A program made the translations under genes and the position numbers. The notes beneath the pieces were generated by a model that was given only the letters and a program-made list of their open reading frames with translations, was not told the DNA's origin and did no database searches. A stretch of DNA of 64,000 bases from Pseudomonas sp. G2-4 (lineage in GTDB: Bacteria; Pseudomonadota; Gammaproteobacteria; Pseudomonadales; Pseudomonadaceae), in assembly GCF_030064125.1 (NCBI RefSeq), contig NZ_CP125957.1, positions 6,041,001 through 6,105,000 on the forward strand. Reading direction: 5' to 3'. Each line of letters opens with the position of its first letter. Within the stretch, counting starts at the first letter, position 1. Of this stretch, positions 1 to 10,742 are shown piece after piece.

Positions 1-25
1 ACCAACGGTCTGCACGCTCAACAAG

Positions 26-46
26 AACCCGCGAAAGCGGGTTTTT
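26..46 (+). terminator. Rho-independent terminator at left edge
   Basis: GC stem CCCGC/GCGGG around a GAAA loop followed by five T. It is nearly the same as the terminator behind the tRNA at 284-307, so it probably ends a transcript, perhaps another tRNA, that lies left of the window. The first four bases of the window are ACCA, which would fit a CCA tail, but too little is visible to call a gene. Confidence 0.75.
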
Positions 47-161
47 GCATTTCTGGCCCTGCCATTTTGTTTGGCAATTACCAAAAGAAAAACAGGGGTT
101 TACAGATCAAAACGCGCTCCGTATAGTGCGCCACATCAACAGCGGCAACGCTGAAGATGCT

Positions 162-248
162 GCCCAGATGGTGAAATTGGTAGACACGCCAGCTTCAGGT
201 GCTGGTGACCGCAAGGTCGTGGAAGTTCGAGTCTTCTTCTGGGCACCA
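162..248 (+). tRNA. tRNA-Leu (anticodon CAG)
   Basis: An 87-nt class II tRNA. The acceptor stem GCCCAGA pairs with TCTGGGC before a genomically encoded CCA end plus discriminator A. The anticodon stem CCAGC/GCTGG holds loop TTCAGGT, giving anticodon CAG. A variable arm of leucine size follows, then the T arm with GTTCGAGTC. It reads CUG codons, the dominant Leu codon in high-GC Pseudomonas. In Pseudomonas this tRNA typically lies between rnr and purA, which matches purA at 5.8-7.1 kb here. Confidence 0.96.
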
Positions 249-283
249 ATTCAAGCTTCAAGGTTTACGATCTTGAACCTCAC

Positions 284-307
284 AAAAACCCGCGAAAGCG
301 GGTTTTT
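284..307 (+). terminator. Terminator of tRNA-Leu
   Basis: AAAAACCCGC GAAA GCGGGTTTTT: five GC pairs extended by A-T pairs, GAAA tetraloop and T tract, 35 nt after the tRNA end. Confidence 0.9.
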
Positions 308-343
308 GCGTTTTCGGCCACCTGAAACTGCAAACACTCCTTC

Positions 344-467
344 TGTGGCGAGGGAGCTTGCTCCCGCCGGAGGGCGAAGCCCTCCCCCCAATACCCATGG
401 TGAACCGCGACTTCAGGGTTTTGGGGCTACTGCGTAGCCCAGCGGGAGCAAGCTCCCTCGCCACAGA
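344..467. repeat. REPIN, type A (GTGGCGAGGGAGCTTGCTCC)
   Basis: Two inverted arms of the GTGGCGAGGGAGCTTGCTCC palindrome face each other about 80 nt apart, with a further inner hairpin. This is the paired REP (REPIN) form common in P. fluorescens genomes. Same family at 20.5, 22.4, 29.9, 40.4 and 49.6 kb. Confidence 0.9.
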
Positions 468-503
468 TCTGACCCGCAGCACACTCCCAAGCCGTACATG
501 AGA

Positions 504-525
504 AACAATATCGTTTATTATTGTT
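504..525. promoter_or_regulatory. AT-rich palindrome, candidate Fur box
   Basis: AACAATA-N8-TATTGTT is a perfect inverted repeat with 7-nt arms in an AT-rich island 38 nt upstream of the iron-binding-protein start. Ferric-iron ABC transporters are commonly Fur-repressed, so an iron-responsive operator is the natural reading. The match to the Fur consensus is only moderate, and the identity of the regulator is inferred. Confidence 0.55.
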
Positions 526-563
526 ACAAGTTTTTGCTACACGACAGTGAGGAACCCCCGCGA

Positions 564-1574
564 ATGATGTTTCGAACCACCCTGTGCCGCGCCCTGACCT
601 GCACCCTGCTCGGCCTGACCCTCGCAACGCCCCTCGCCCACGCCACCGACAAGGTGGAACTGACCCTCTACAACGGCCAGCACAAAGAAGTCGGCGACGA
701 ACTGGCCAAAGCCTTCGAAGCCAAGACCGGCATTCACGTCAAGGTGCGCAAGGGCAGCAGCAACCAGCTCGCCAGCCAGGTGGTCGAAGAAGGCGACCGC
801 TCGCCGGCCGATGTGATCTACACCGAAGAATCGCCGCCCCTGAACAAGCTCGGCGAACAAGGCTTGCTGGCGAAAATCGACGACGCGACCCTCAACGTCC
901 TGCCCAAGGACTATGTTGCCGGCAACGGCACCTGGATGGGCGTTACCGCCCGCGTACGTGTCGTGGCCTACAACCCGAAGCTGATCGACGAAAAAGACTT
1001 GCCCAAAACCGTCCTCGATTTTGCCCAGCCCCAATGGCAAGGCAAGGTCGGCTTCGTACCGACCAGCGGTGCATTCCAGGAACAAGCCGTGGCCATTATC
1101 AAATTGCACGGAATGGATGCCGCCGAAGAATGGCTCACCGGTCTGCGCGCCTTCGGCAAGGTCTACAGCAACAATATGGTTGCCCTCAAGGCCGTGGAAA
1201 ACGGCGAGGTCGCCACCGTCCTGGTGAACAACTATTACTGGTTCGCCCTGCAACGAGAGAAAGGCCAGCTCGCCTCCAAGTTGCATTACTTCACCGGTGG
1301 AGATGCCGGGGGCCTGGTGACCGTGTCCAGCGCCGCCGCGCTGAAATCCAGCAAACATCCTAAAGAAGCCCAACAGTTGCTCGCCTATATGGCCAGCGAA
1401 GAGGGCCAGCGCGTGATCACCCAGACGTCCGCCGAATATCCGCTGCACAAAGGCATGACCTCGGATCGCGGCCTCAAGCCCTTCAGCGAACTGGAGCCGC
1501 CGAAGGTCACCCCGGCCGACCTCGGCAACGCCGAAGAAGCTCTGGAACTGGAACGCGAAGTCGGCCTGAATTGA
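564..1574 (+). CDS. fbpA: Ferric iron ABC transporter, periplasmic Fe3+-binding protein
   Basis: A 336-aa protein of the FbpA/HitA family (bacterial transferrin-like). An N-terminal signal peptide (MMFRTTLCRALT... to ATPLAHA) precedes the mature domain starting near VELTLYNGQ. The pair of tyrosines in VNNYYWF matches the Tyr-Tyr iron ligands of this family. The ATG at 564 is preferred over an upstream in-frame ATG at 498, because a GAGGAA ribosome site lies 9 nt before it and the 498 start would overlap the operator-like palindrome and spoil the signal peptide. Its stop overlaps the permease start, so the two form an operon. No ATP-binding subunit follows; it must be supplied from elsewhere. 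Confidence 0.92.
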   Translation: MMFRTTLCRALTCTLLGLTLATPLAHATDKVELTLYNGQHKEVGDELAKAFEAKTGIHVKVRKGSSNQLASQVVEEGDRSPADVIYTEESPPLNKLGEQGLLAKIDDATLNVLPKDYVAGNGTWMGVTARVRVVAYNPKLIDEKDLPKTVLDFAQPQWQGKVGFVPTSGAFQEQAVAIIKLHGMDAAEEWLTGLRAFGKVYSNNMVALKAVENGEVATVLVNNYYWFALQREKGQLASKLHYFTGGDAGGLVTVSSAAALKSSKHPKEAQQLLAYMASEEGQRVITQTSAEYPLHKGMTSDRGLKPFSELEPPKVTPADLGNAEEALELEREVGLN

Positions 1575-3139
1575 TGACCCCATCGCTAAGCGCCCCGCCC
1601 CCCACCGTGAGCTACGTTCCGCGCCGCAAGCGCCCGCCGCTCGGGGTGTTGCTGCCGGTGCTGCTGTTGGTGTTCCTGAGCGCGCTGCCGCTGCTCTACG
1701 TCGTTGTGAAGGCCTGGCAAGCTGGCTGGGCCGAGGCGTTGCATCTGTTGTGGCGCCCTTATGTACTCGGGCTGCTGCGCAACACCCTGGCACTGATGGT
1801 CGGCGTCACGCTGGCCTGCGGGATCATCGGCCTGTCCCTGGCCTGGCTGCTGGAACGCAGCAACCTGCCGGGGCGTCGAGTATGGGGCGTCATTCTCTGC
1901 CTGCCGTTCGCGGTGCCAGCGTTTGTCAGCAGCTTCACCTGGGTGTCCCTCAGCGCCCAGTTCGAAGGCCTGGGCGGCGCGATCCTGGTGATGACCCTGT
2001 CCAAATACCCGCTGATCTTCCTCCCGGTGGCGGCGACGTTGCGCAACCTGGACCCTTCCCTTGAAGAGTCCGCTCGTACCCTGGGGCAAAATCGTAGGGG
2101 GGTGTTCTTTCGTGTCACCTTGCCGCTGCTCTGGCCCTCGCTGCTCGCCGGCTCATTGCTGATCGCATTGCACATGCTGGTGGAATTCGGCGCATTGTCG
2201 ATCATCGGCCTGCAAACCTTCACCACGGCGATCTATCAACAGTTCGAGCTGGAATTCAGCAACGCCAATGCCGCCATGCTGTCGGCGGTGTTACTGGCGC
2301 TGTGTTTGATTCTGCTGTGGCTGGAACTGCGGGTGCGCGGCAAGGGCCGGCATGTGCGCACTGGCCAGGGCGCCGCGCGACAGGCCGAACAAGTACGACT
2401 AGGGCCTTGGGCTCTTCTCGGGCAGGGCTATTGCCTGGCACTGACGATCATCGGGAGCGGTATTCCCCTGGGGATGCTGGCGTATTGGCTGGCGGTCGGC
2501 ACCTCCGCCGCGTTCCCGGTGGGCGAAATCAGCGAGGCGCTGCTGTCGTCCCTGGCGCTGTCTCTCGGAGGGGCCGCGCTCTGCCTGGTGCTGGCGGTGC
2601 CGGTCGGCTTGCTGGTGGTGCGCTACAAGGGTCACTTGGCCCTGTGGGCCGAACGCCTGCCGTACTTGCTCCACGCATTACCAGGGCTGGTGATTGCCCT
2701 GAGCCTGGTGTATTTCGCGCTGCACTACGTGCCGGCGCTGTATCAGACGTCAGGCCTGCTGCTGATAGCCTACGCGCTGCTGTTCCTGCCACTGGCCCAG
2801 GCGCCGGTACGTACCGCCCTGAACAAGGCGGCACCGCAACTGGAAGAAGCCGCGCGCACACTGGGGGCTTCGTCGTTCAGCGCATTTTGCCGAGTGACCT
2901 TGCCGATCATCTTCCCGGCGCTTGGGGCGGCGTTTGCATTGGTATTCCTGGATGCGATGAAGGAGCTGACAGCCACGCTACTGCTGAGCCCCACCGGGCT
3001 CAATACGTTGGCGACGGCGGTCTGGGCCCATACGTCAAATGTGGAGTTCGCAGCCGCGGCGCCGTATGCGGCGCTGTTGATCGTGGTGTCGGGGTTGCCG
3101 GTGTATTTGCTGACGACGCGGATGTACCTGAGCCGCTGA
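1574..3139 (+). CDS. fbpB: Ferric iron ABC transporter, fused double-domain permease
   Basis: A 521-aa inner-membrane protein with about twelve hydrophobic segments. It is a tandem fusion of two permease domains. Each carries an EAA loop for docking the ATPase: EESARTLGQ...RVTLP in the first half and EEAARTLGA...RVTLP in the second. This architecture is typical of FbpB/ThiP-like permeases. Translation is coupled to fbpA through an ATGA overlap (start ATG at 1574, fbpA TGA at 1572-1574). The TTG just before it at 1571 is a less likely start. The fbpC ATPase gene is missing from the operon; a repeat block follows directly. Confidence 0.92.
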   Translation: MTPSLSAPPPTVSYVPRRKRPPLGVLLPVLLLVFLSALPLLYVVVKAWQAGWAEALHLLWRPYVLGLLRNTLALMVGVTLACGIIGLSLAWLLERSNLPGRRVWGVILCLPFAVPAFVSSFTWVSLSAQFEGLGGAILVMTLSKYPLIFLPVAATLRNLDPSLEESARTLGQNRRGVFFRVTLPLLWPSLLAGSLLIALHMLVEFGALSIIGLQTFTTAIYQQFELEFSNANAAMLSAVLLALCLILLWLELRVRGKGRHVRTGQGAARQAEQVRLGPWALLGQGYCLALTIIGSGIPLGMLAYWLAVGTSAAFPVGEISEALLSSLALSLGGAALCLVLAVPVGLLVVRYKGHLALWAERLPYLLHALPGLVIALSLVYFALHYVPALYQTSGLLLIAYALLFLPLAQAPVRTALNKAAPQLEEAARTLGASSFSAFCRVTLPIIFPALGAAFALVFLDAMKELTATLLLSPTGLNTLATAVWAHTSNVEFAAAAPYAALLIVVSGLPVYLLTTRMYLSR

Positions 3140-3142
3140 AAC

Positions 3143-3366
3143 CGCCATCGCGAGCAAGCTCGCTCCCACAGTTGGATTGGAGTACGACAGGGAGAAACAG
3201 GTCGGCTGGCAGGCCGCCTTCGCGAGCAGGCTCGCTCCCACAGTTGGATTGGAGCACGACAGGGAGAAACAGGCCGGCTGGCAGGCCGCCTTCGCGAGCA
3301 GGCTCGCCCCCACAATTGGATCGGAGTACGACAAAAGAGACAGGTCGGCTGGCAGGCCGCCTCGCG
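3143..3366. repeat. Three-copy 72-nt tandem repeat built on a REP arm
   Basis: Three head-to-tail units begin with CGCGAGCA(A/G)GCTCG at 3149, 3221 and 3293, spacing exactly 72 nt. Each unit contains one REP arm plus a conserved tail (TTGGATTGGAG...ACAG...GTCGGCTGGCAGGCCGCC). The third copy has a few substitutions (CCCCCACAATTGGATC, AAAAGAGACAG) and runs into CGCGACGG. Unlike the other type B elements in the window, the arms are all in the same orientation. Confidence 0.9.
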
Positions 3367-3681
3367 ACGGACGTTGATTTCGGCGCCCCGTTAACCACGA
3401 TGGCCGAACGCAGGTATTGCGCAGTGGGCATCCCGGCATGGATGCCGGGATAGCTGCGCTGGGCCATGGATGGCCCTTCGCGGCGGGCCCACGGAGCAAT
3501 GCCGGAGTGAGGGCATGCCGAGCCTAGGCGAGGCACCAAGTGGTGGGGCAGAAGCGCTTTGGTTACTTTCGCCTGGGCCGGCTTCCGGATTTTCGAAAGT
3601 GACCCGCCGTCAGGGCGGAACCATAAGCCGCCGTTACCGCAGCAACGGATATGTACCCGATCAAAAACCCCCAGCCAGACG
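3367..3681. repeat. Dispersed intergenic repeat of Pseudomonas, no gene
   Basis: This 315-nt stretch holds no plausible gene. It contains short palindromes (CATCCCGGCATGGATGCCGGGATG-like at about 3429-3452; GGGCCATGGATGGCCC) and a text (GAGGCACCAAGTGGTGGGGC, GTGACCCGCCGTCAGGGCGG, CCGTTACCGCAGCAACGGAT) that I recognise as a long dispersed intergenic repeat seen in many fluorescent pseudomonads. Open frames across it are repeat-derived. Family identity is from memory. Confidence 0.65.
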
Positions 3682-5616
3682 TCAGGCCCTGAACTGCCCC
3701 AAACTCGCCTTCAACTGCGCCGCCAAACCATCCAACACCTTGCCACTGGCCGTAGTCTCAACCACAGCCTGAGCCGCTTTCTCAGCCTGCGCATGAATGG
3801 TCTCCACCCGCCCACGCACCGCCTGCGCACCCTGAGCCTGATGGGCCGCCGCCTGAGTCGCCAGACCAATAGCCGCATGCACCTGCTCCACAGAAGCCTG
3901 AACCGACTGCTGCAACCGCGCACTGTCACGCAACACCAGCAAGCCCTCACTGGCCTGACGCCCAGCCTGACCGATAGCCGCCACCGCCTCGCGAGCACCC
4001 TGCTGCAAAGCCACAATGTGCGCCTGGATGTCCCCGGTCGAACTCTGGGTCTTGCTCGCCAAGGCCCGCACCTCATCCGCTACCACCGCAAACCCACGCC
4101 CGGTCTCCCCAGCCCGCGCCGCTTCGATGGCCGCGTTCAAGGCCAGCAAGTTGGTCTGCTCGGCAATCCCATGAATCACAGTCAGCACCACTTCGATCTG
4201 CTCACTCTGCTGCGCCAGCCGTTCGATCACCTTCGCCCCGGTATCCACCTGCCCGGCCAGCGCCTCGATCAAGCCGCCAACCTTGGCCGAGGTGCGGGTG
4301 TTTTCATCAGTGGCCTTGCGAATCTCCACCACTTGCTGCAAGGCCGCTTGCATTGCGTGGCTTTCCGACTGCGCTTCGTCAGCCATTTGCGACAGCGCCC
4401 GCAGGCTCTCAGCCACTTCGTCGCGCTGCATGCCCGCCGCCGCGTCAGCACCGGAGTTACGCAGGGTCATCGCGCCAATTTCCTGACCGGTGCGCTGGGC
4501 CACGTCACCCGCCTCTCGCACGATCGGTTGCAACTTATCCACAAAGCGATTGACCGCCGAGGCCATCTCGCCAATTTCATCTTTGCTGCTGATCTGCACA
4601 CGCTTGGTCAAATCGCCTTCGCCCGCCGCCAGGTCGTTCATCGCCGCGATCAACAACTTCAAGCGATTGACTACCCGACGCCCCAATACCACGGCCAACA
4701 GAACCAGTACACCGAAGCCCACCAGCGCCAGGCCCATACCGATGCGCCAGCGCAACGTGCCCGCCGCGTCCTGCACAGTGCTCGCGGTATTGGTCTGCAT
4801 TTGCGTGGCCGTAGCCTGGGCCGACTCCAGGCGACCGCGCATGGCGGCGGCACTGTCGGCTGCCGCGCCCTTGAGGCTGTCGCCGACCAACTGGTCGCTG
4901 CTGGCGATCAAGGCCGAGAAACGCTGGTCCAGCGCCTTCAGGTCGGTTTCAACGGAAGCCGTGGAGACCCCCATCAAGACTTTGCCGATTTCCACGCCGT
5001 TGGGGTTGATCGAGGCTTCAAGGTAATACACCGACGGATCACTCTTCGCCGCATCCAACACCTTGTCCAATGCCCGCTCGCCCTTGCCTTTTTCCAGCAA
5101 GGCCTTGTTGATCGGATTTTCCCGGTTCAGATAGCGGGTCAGGTGCTCACCAGCAGCATCGTCATAGATGACGAACAACACATTGGGATTGCGCTGGGCC
5201 CGACGGGCGAACTCGGAGAGTGTGGGCACGTCATTGTCCCACATGGCGCGGGGTGCGACGGAGGCCAAGAGTTGCGCCATATCATTGGCGGAATCCTTGA
5301 GCGTTTTCTCCAATGTCACCCGTAATTGCGCCTGTTCGTCCTTCAGACGCGCGGATAAACCGGCGGTGAGGCGCTGACGGGTGCTGGCAGACAAACTGTC
5401 CAGGCTCGAGGTGACCTCGCGCCCGGCCTGCTCCAGTTCGCCAGACAATTTCTGACTGTCGCCCCCCAGTCGAGCGCCTAGATCGGCCTCCAGCGCGGTG
5501 ACCGTGCTTCGCGTCAGCGCGACAGCCACCAGCACTTGCACCAAAAGGGCGATACCAAGGGTAACGAAGACAGGCCGCAACAAACGGCTTTGTAACAGTG
5601 AGAGAACGGCCGACAC
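3682..5616 (-). CDS. Methyl-accepting chemotaxis protein
   Basis: A 644-aa chemoreceptor. TM1 lies at about residues 14-35, a periplasmic ligand region at about 36-290, TM2 at about 291-312, then HAMP and a cytoplasmic methyl-accepting domain with the conserved hairpin tip [19 protein letters not shown] and [10 protein letters not shown]. The ligand region includes a part reminiscent of a CACHE-type fold (VLFVIYDD...), but the ligand cannot be told. The start is a GTG at 5614-5616 with AGAGGG 9-10 nt before it. No CheB/CheR pentapeptide tether is seen at the C-terminus (ends LGQFRA). It stands alone between the repeats and purA. I see no sigma-28 promoter in front of it. Confidence 0.93.
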   Translation of the reverse strand: MSAVLSLLQSRLLRPVFVTLGIALLVQVLVAVALTRSTVTALEADLGARLGGDSQKLSGELEQAGREVTSSLDSLSASTRQRLTAGLSARLKDEQAQLRVTLEKTLKDSANDMAQLLASVAPRAMWDNDVPTLSEFARRAQRNPNVLFVIYDDAAGEHLTRYLNRENPINKALLEKGKGERALDKVLDAAKSDPSVYYLEASINPNGVEIGKVLMGVSTASVETDLKALDQRFSALIASSDQLVGDSLKGAAADSAAAMRGRLESAQATATQMQTNTASTVQDAAGTLRWRIGMGLALVGFGVLVLLAVVLGRRVVNRLKLLIAAMNDLAAGEGDLTKRVQISSKDEIGEMASAVNRFVDKLQPIVREAGDVAQRTGQEIGAMTLRNSGADAAAGMQRDEVAESLRALSQMADEAQSESHAMQAALQQVVEIRKATDENTRTSAKVGGLIEALAGQVDTGAKVIERLAQQSEQIEVVLTVIHGIAEQTNLLALNAAIEAARAGETGRGFAVVADEVRALASKTQSSTGDIQAHIVALQQGAREAVAAIGQAGRQASEGLLVLRDSARLQQSVQASVEQVHAAIGLATQAAAHQAQGAQAVRGRVETIHAQAEKAAQAVVETTASGKVLDGLAAQLKASLGQFRA

Positions 5617-5721
5617 AGGGGAATCCCTCTACTAAACGCCATTAAATTGATGGCACTTCAAAGAAGTACTGATTATTAATGGTGCATAGCAAAGGTCGTG
5701 CCGTTCGGCAGGCAAAAACAC

Positions 5722-5746
5722 AAAAGGCCCCAAAAGAGGGGCCTTT
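5722..5746 (-). terminator. Terminator of purA
   Basis: On the minus strand AAAGGCCCC TCTTTT GGGGCCTTTT forms a 9-bp stem ending in a T run, 22 nt after the purA stop codon. The A/T-flanked stem can also work towards the chemoreceptor gene only weakly. Confidence 0.88.
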
Positions 5747-5767
5747 ATGTTTTACATCAACGAGTTA

Positions 5768-7114
<1,347 letters not shown>

Positions 7115-8302
7115 TCAAGAAGCCAGCGGCAATACTTGCCAAAGCCCGTTCTGCTGAATCAATTGCCGGTCGCAGTCCGCTTCACGGGCGGCGGCCAAAG
7201 GTTGCCCAGGCAAAGCCTGGACAACGCGCTGACCCTCACTGCGCAACTGGCAGACCGTCTGCCAGAGTGCCGCATCCGTACTGTCAGGCATCCAGATACC
7301 GCCAGACGGTAGCTCGATTTCAGCACGCCCCAGGGTCACCAGGGTTTTCAAATCGGTGGAGAAACCAGTCGCTGGACGGGCACGACCGAAGTCGGCACCG
7401 ATATCGTCATAACGACCGCCCTGGGCGATGGATTGGCCCACGCCCGGTACAAACACCGCGAACACAACGCCCGTGTGGTAGTGATACCCGCGCAACTCGC
7501 CCAGGTCGAAATACAGCGGCAACTCCGGGAAACGCACCGACAGACGCTCGGCAATCGCCAGCAAATCGTCCAGTGCCGCCAATACAGGCGCTGGCGCATG
7601 GGCCAGGCGTTCGCGGGCGGCGGTCAGCACTTCACGACCACCACACAGGTCCACCAGGGCCCGCAGCATGCCCGACAGATCGGCCGGCAGGCCTTCGGTC
7701 AAGCTGATGACTTCATCGATGGCCTTGCGCTGCAGGGCATCGAACAGCTGTTGTTCCACTTCGCCAGACAGACCCGCCGCACGGGCCAGGCCGCGATAGA
7801 TGCCGACATGGCCCAGGTCCATGTGGACATCCGGCACGTCAGCCAGTTGCAGCATGGCCAACATCAGGCTGATGACTTCCACGTCGCTGCTCGGACTGGC
7901 GTCGCCATACAGCTCGGCACCTAGCTGGATAGGGCTGCGCGAAGACGACAAGGCACGTGGCTGGGCGTGCAGCACACTGCCGGCATAGCACAGGCGGCTC
8001 GGCCCTTCACGGCGCAGGGTGTGGGCATCGATGCGCGCCACTTGTGGCGTGATGTCGGCACGAAAGCCCATCTGCCGGCCCGACTGCGGGTCGATAACCT
8101 TGAAGGTGCGCAGATCCAGGTCCTGGCCCGCACCGGTCAGCAGGGATTCCAGGTACTCGATATGCGGGGTGACGACGAACTCGTAACCCCAGCTCTGGAA
8201 CAGATCCAACACCTGCCGACGCGCGACTTCGATACGCGCGGCTTCCGGTGGCAGTACTTCTTCGATGCCATCTGGCAGCAGCCAGCGGTCTACCGTTGCC
8301 AT
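7115..8302 (-). CDS. hisZ: ATP phosphoribosyltransferase regulatory subunit
   Basis: A 395-aa HisZ, a catalytically inactive HisRS-like paralogue that complexes with short-form HisG in the first step of histidine synthesis. Class II synthetase-like motifs are visible: the dimer helix [32 protein letters not shown] and [20 protein letters not shown]. The adjacency hisZ-purA behind hflC is conserved in Pseudomonas. ATG start at 8302. Confidence 0.97.
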   Translation of the reverse strand: MATVDRWLLPDGIEEVLPPEAARIEVARRQVLDLFQSWGYEFVVTPHIEYLESLLTGAGQDLDLRTFKVIDPQSGRQMGFRADITPQVARIDAHTLRREGPSRLCYAGSVLHAQPRALSSSRSPIQLGAELYGDASPSSDVEVISLMLAMLQLADVPDVHMDLGHVGIYRGLARAAGLSGEVEQQLFDALQRKAIDEVISLTEGLPADLSGMLRALVDLCGGREVLTAARERLAHAPAPVLAALDDLLAIAERLSVRFPELPLYFDLGELRGYHYHTGVVFAVFVPGVGQSIAQGGRYDDIGADFGRARPATGFSTDLKTLVTLGRAEIELPSGGIWMPDSTDAALWQTVCQLRSEGQRVVQALPGQPLAAAREADCDRQLIQQNGLWQVLPLAS

Positions 8303-8615
8303 TACGCCATTCCCCTATGGTCCGGGCGGCCAGCCCTCGGGCAAGCCTTGAGTGAAGCAGAAAACACTTGGCCCACGCGCAAAACACGCGCATGAGCGAC
8401 GTGACGAATGGCCAGCAATCGGCCTCGCCCAGCGCTTTCCTCGAAAAACCTGTCGAGTCGTTCAACCCGACGCCTGCAACCAAAACCACAATCAAACGTG
8501 CAGACGCAAAAAAGCCGGGAATTTCCCGGCTGCCGCATCATACACACGTTTTCCCAAAGGATCACCCCGCCCGACGCTTTAGCCGCCGGGCGGAGTGCTT
8601 CAGGTCAACGTCGCA
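8303..8615. other. Gap between hisZ and hflC
   Basis: 313 nt with no credible gene. It carries the hflC terminator at 8508-8530 and, between that and hisZ, presumably a promoter for hisZ-purA. A small inverted motif CGCGCAAAACACGCGC lies at about 8377-8393. Otherwise I see nothing in it. Confidence 0.6.
8508..8530 (-). terminator. Terminator of the hflKC transcript
   Basis: On the minus strand GCCGGGAAATTCCCGGC is followed by six T. An 8-bp GC-rich stem lies about 85 nt beyond the hflC stop. It separates the hfl cluster from hisZ-purA. Confidence 0.9.
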
Positions 8616-9485
8616 TCAAGGCTTGGACTTTTCCAGGTAACGGAAGAAGTCGCTGCTTGGGTCCAGGACCATGACGTCGGATTTGTTAGCGAAGCTTTCA
8701 CGGTAGGCGCGCAGGCTACGGTAGAACCCGTAGAACTCCTGATCCTGGCCATAAGCCTTGGAGTAGATCGAAGCAGCCTGGGCATCACCATCACCACGGA
8801 CCTCTTCCGATTCCCGATAGGCTTCGGCCAGCAGCACGCGACGTTGGCGATCGGCGTCGGCACGGATGCCTTCGGCCAGCTCGTTACCCTTGGCGCGGTG
8901 CTCGCGGGCTTCTCGCTCACGCTCAGTGCTCATGCGTTCGAACACGCTGCGGTTCACTTCCTTCGGCAGATCGATGGCCTTGACCCGGACATCGACCACT
9001 TCGATACCCAGCTCTTTTTCCGCCATCGCATTCAGCGAACGGGTGATGTCGGCCATGAGCGCATCACGCTCACCGGACACGACTTCATGCAGCGTGCGCT
9101 TACCGAACTGGTCACGCAGGCCCGATTCCAGACGACGGGACAGACGCTCGTCGGCGATCTGCTTGAGGCCGGAAGTCGCGGTGTAGAAGCGTTCGGCATC
9201 TTTCACGCGCCACTTGGCGTAGGCATCCACCATCACGGCTTTCTTTTCCAGCGTCAGGAAGCGCTGCGTCGGTGCATCCAGCGTCATCAGGCGGCCGTCG
9301 AACTTGCGCACCTTGTTGACGTACGGCACCTTCACATGCAGCCCTGGCTGGACATCAGCCTGGACCACGCGACCAAACTGCAGCAACACCGCACGCTCGG
9401 TCTGAGCCACGATGTAGAAGCAGTTCCAGGCAGCGATCGCCACGACGACACCGACAATAAGGGCGATCAGCGATTTATTGCTCAT
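8616..9485 (-). CDS. hflC: Protease modulator HflC
   Basis: A 289-aa SPFH/band-7 protein with one N-terminal membrane anchor (about residues 6-26, LIALIVGVVVAIAAWNCFYIV) and a large periplasmic domain. With HflK it forms the membrane assembly around the FtsH protease. Alanine-rich helices with REREAREHRAKGNELAEGI typify the family. Its ATG overlaps the hflK stop (TGATG), so the two are translationally coupled. Confidence 0.97.
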   Translation of the reverse strand: MSNKSLIALIVGVVVAIAAWNCFYIVAQTERAVLLQFGRVVQADVQPGLHVKVPYVNKVRKFDGRLMTLDAPTQRFLTLEKKAVMVDAYAKWRVKDAERFYTATSGLKQIADERLSRRLESGLRDQFGKRTLHEVVSGERDALMADITRSLNAMAEKELGIEVVDVRVKAIDLPKEVNRSVFERMSTEREREAREHRAKGNELAEGIRADADRQRRVLLAEAYRESEEVRGDGDAQAASIYSKAYGQDQEFYGFYRSLRAYRESFANKSDVMVLDPSSDFFRYLEKSKP

Positions 9486-10657
9486 CAGCGACTCTCCCTG
9501 GTACGTGCTTGCTGTTGCTGCAGTTCCACCGCACGGGCATTGCCTTCATTATTGCTGGCCGCTGCCGCGCCGGTCGACGGCGTGCTGGTGTTGCGACCGC
9601 TCTCGACCATTTTGTCCAGCGGTAGGTACAGCAGGTTGCTCTGGCCGTTCTTGTTGCCGGTCACGAGGACCTTGCTGGTGTTGCTGAAGACCTCCTGCAT
9701 GGTGTCCAGGTACAGACGCTCACGGGTGACTTCAGGGGCCTTGCGATACTCGGCCACCAATTTGGTGAAGCGATCCGCCTCACCCTTGGCACGGGAGACC
9801 ACTTCGTCGCGGTAACCGTTGGCATCTTCGATGATGCGCTGGGCCTGACCACGGGCTTCCGGCACGACGCCGTTGGCATAGGTTTCGGCCTGGTTGCGCG
9901 AACGCTGTTCGTCTTCACGAGCACGAATCACGTCGTCGAAGGCTTCCTGGACTTCACGCGGTGCCGCTGCGCTCTGGACGTTGACCTGGGTAACGGTGAT
10001 ACCGGTGCGATAGGTATCGAGGAACCGTTGCAGGCGCTCCTTGATTTCGCTGGCCATCAGCTCGCGACCTTCGGTCAGCACCTGGTCCATGGCGGTGGAA
10101 CCCACCACATGGCGCAAGGCACTTTCGGTCGCATGCTGCAGGCTGATTTCCGGCTGGTCGACGTTCAGCACGAAGTCCTGCAGGTTGGTGATCTTGTATT
10201 GCACAGTCAGCGGCACTTCGACGATGTTCTCGTCTTCGGTCAGCATCTGGCCCTGCTTGGTGTAGGCACGCTCACGCGTGACGTTTTCCAAATACTTCTG
10301 GTCGATCGGCGGAAAATAGATGTTCAAGCCCGGCCCGACGGTTTCGTAGTACTTGCCGAAGCGCAGCACTACGGCCTGCTCCTGCTCGTCCACGACATAA
10401 ACCGCGCTGTACAGCCAGACAGCCGCGAGCACGACGAGGGCGATGCCGAGCAGGCCAAAACCGCCGCCCTTGCCCGAACGACCACCGCCGTCATCACCGC
10501 GTTTTTTTCCACCACCGAACAAACCGTTCAGGCTTTCCTGCAGCTTTCGAAAGGCCTCGTCGAGATCTGGCGGCCCCTTGCGGTCGCCGTTGTTACGACG
10601 TTTGCCACCCCAAGGATCCTGATTATTCGAGTTGCCACCCGGCTCATTCCAAGCCAT
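9485..10657 (-). CDS. hflK: FtsH protease activity modulator HflK
   Basis: A 390-aa SPFH protein. A glycine/asparagine-rich cytoplasmic N-terminus (AWNEPGGNSNNQDPWGGK) is followed by one membrane segment (GLLGIALVVLAAVWLYSAVYVV) and the band-7 domain. Start at 10657 is chosen from the conserved MAWNEPGG and a GGAGAG site about 6 nt upstream; the reading frame stays open for 82 further codons upstream into the hflX end, but these are not family-like. It is partner of hflC and the third gene of the hfq-hflX-hflK-hflC series. Confidence 0.97.
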   Translation of the reverse strand: MAWNEPGGNSNNQDPWGGKRRNNGDRKGPPDLDEAFRKLQESLNGLFGGGKKRGDDGGGRSGKGGGFGLLGIALVVLAAVWLYSAVYVVDEQEQAVVLRFGKYYETVGPGLNIYFPPIDQKYLENVTRERAYTKQGQMLTEDENIVEVPLTVQYKITNLQDFVLNVDQPEISLQHATESALRHVVGSTAMDQVLTEGRELMASEIKERLQRFLDTYRTGITVTQVNVQSAAAPREVQEAFDDVIRAREDEQRSRNQAETYANGVVPEARGQAQRIIEDANGYRDEVVSRAKGEADRFTKLVAEYRKAPEVTRERLYLDTMQEVFSNTSKVLVTGNKNGQSNLLYLPLDKMVESGRNTSTPSTGAAAASNNEGNARAVELQQQQARTRESR

Positions 10658-10742
10658 AGCGCTCTCCATCTGATAAAGCAAAGACGCACCCACGGCGCGC
10701 CGACCAATGCTACAGAATGCCTGACACAGCTTTCTCAGGCTT

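Noticed and set aside
3143..3366. CRISPR-like spacing of repeats
   Set aside because: Units are 72 nt with almost no variable part between them, so they are a tandem repeat and not repeat-spacer. No cas gene is near.
3559..5325. Open plus-strand frame of 588 codons
   Set aside because: It lies fully antisense to the chemoreceptor, rich in Arg/Gln/His as third-position mirror frames are, and starts in the repeat region.
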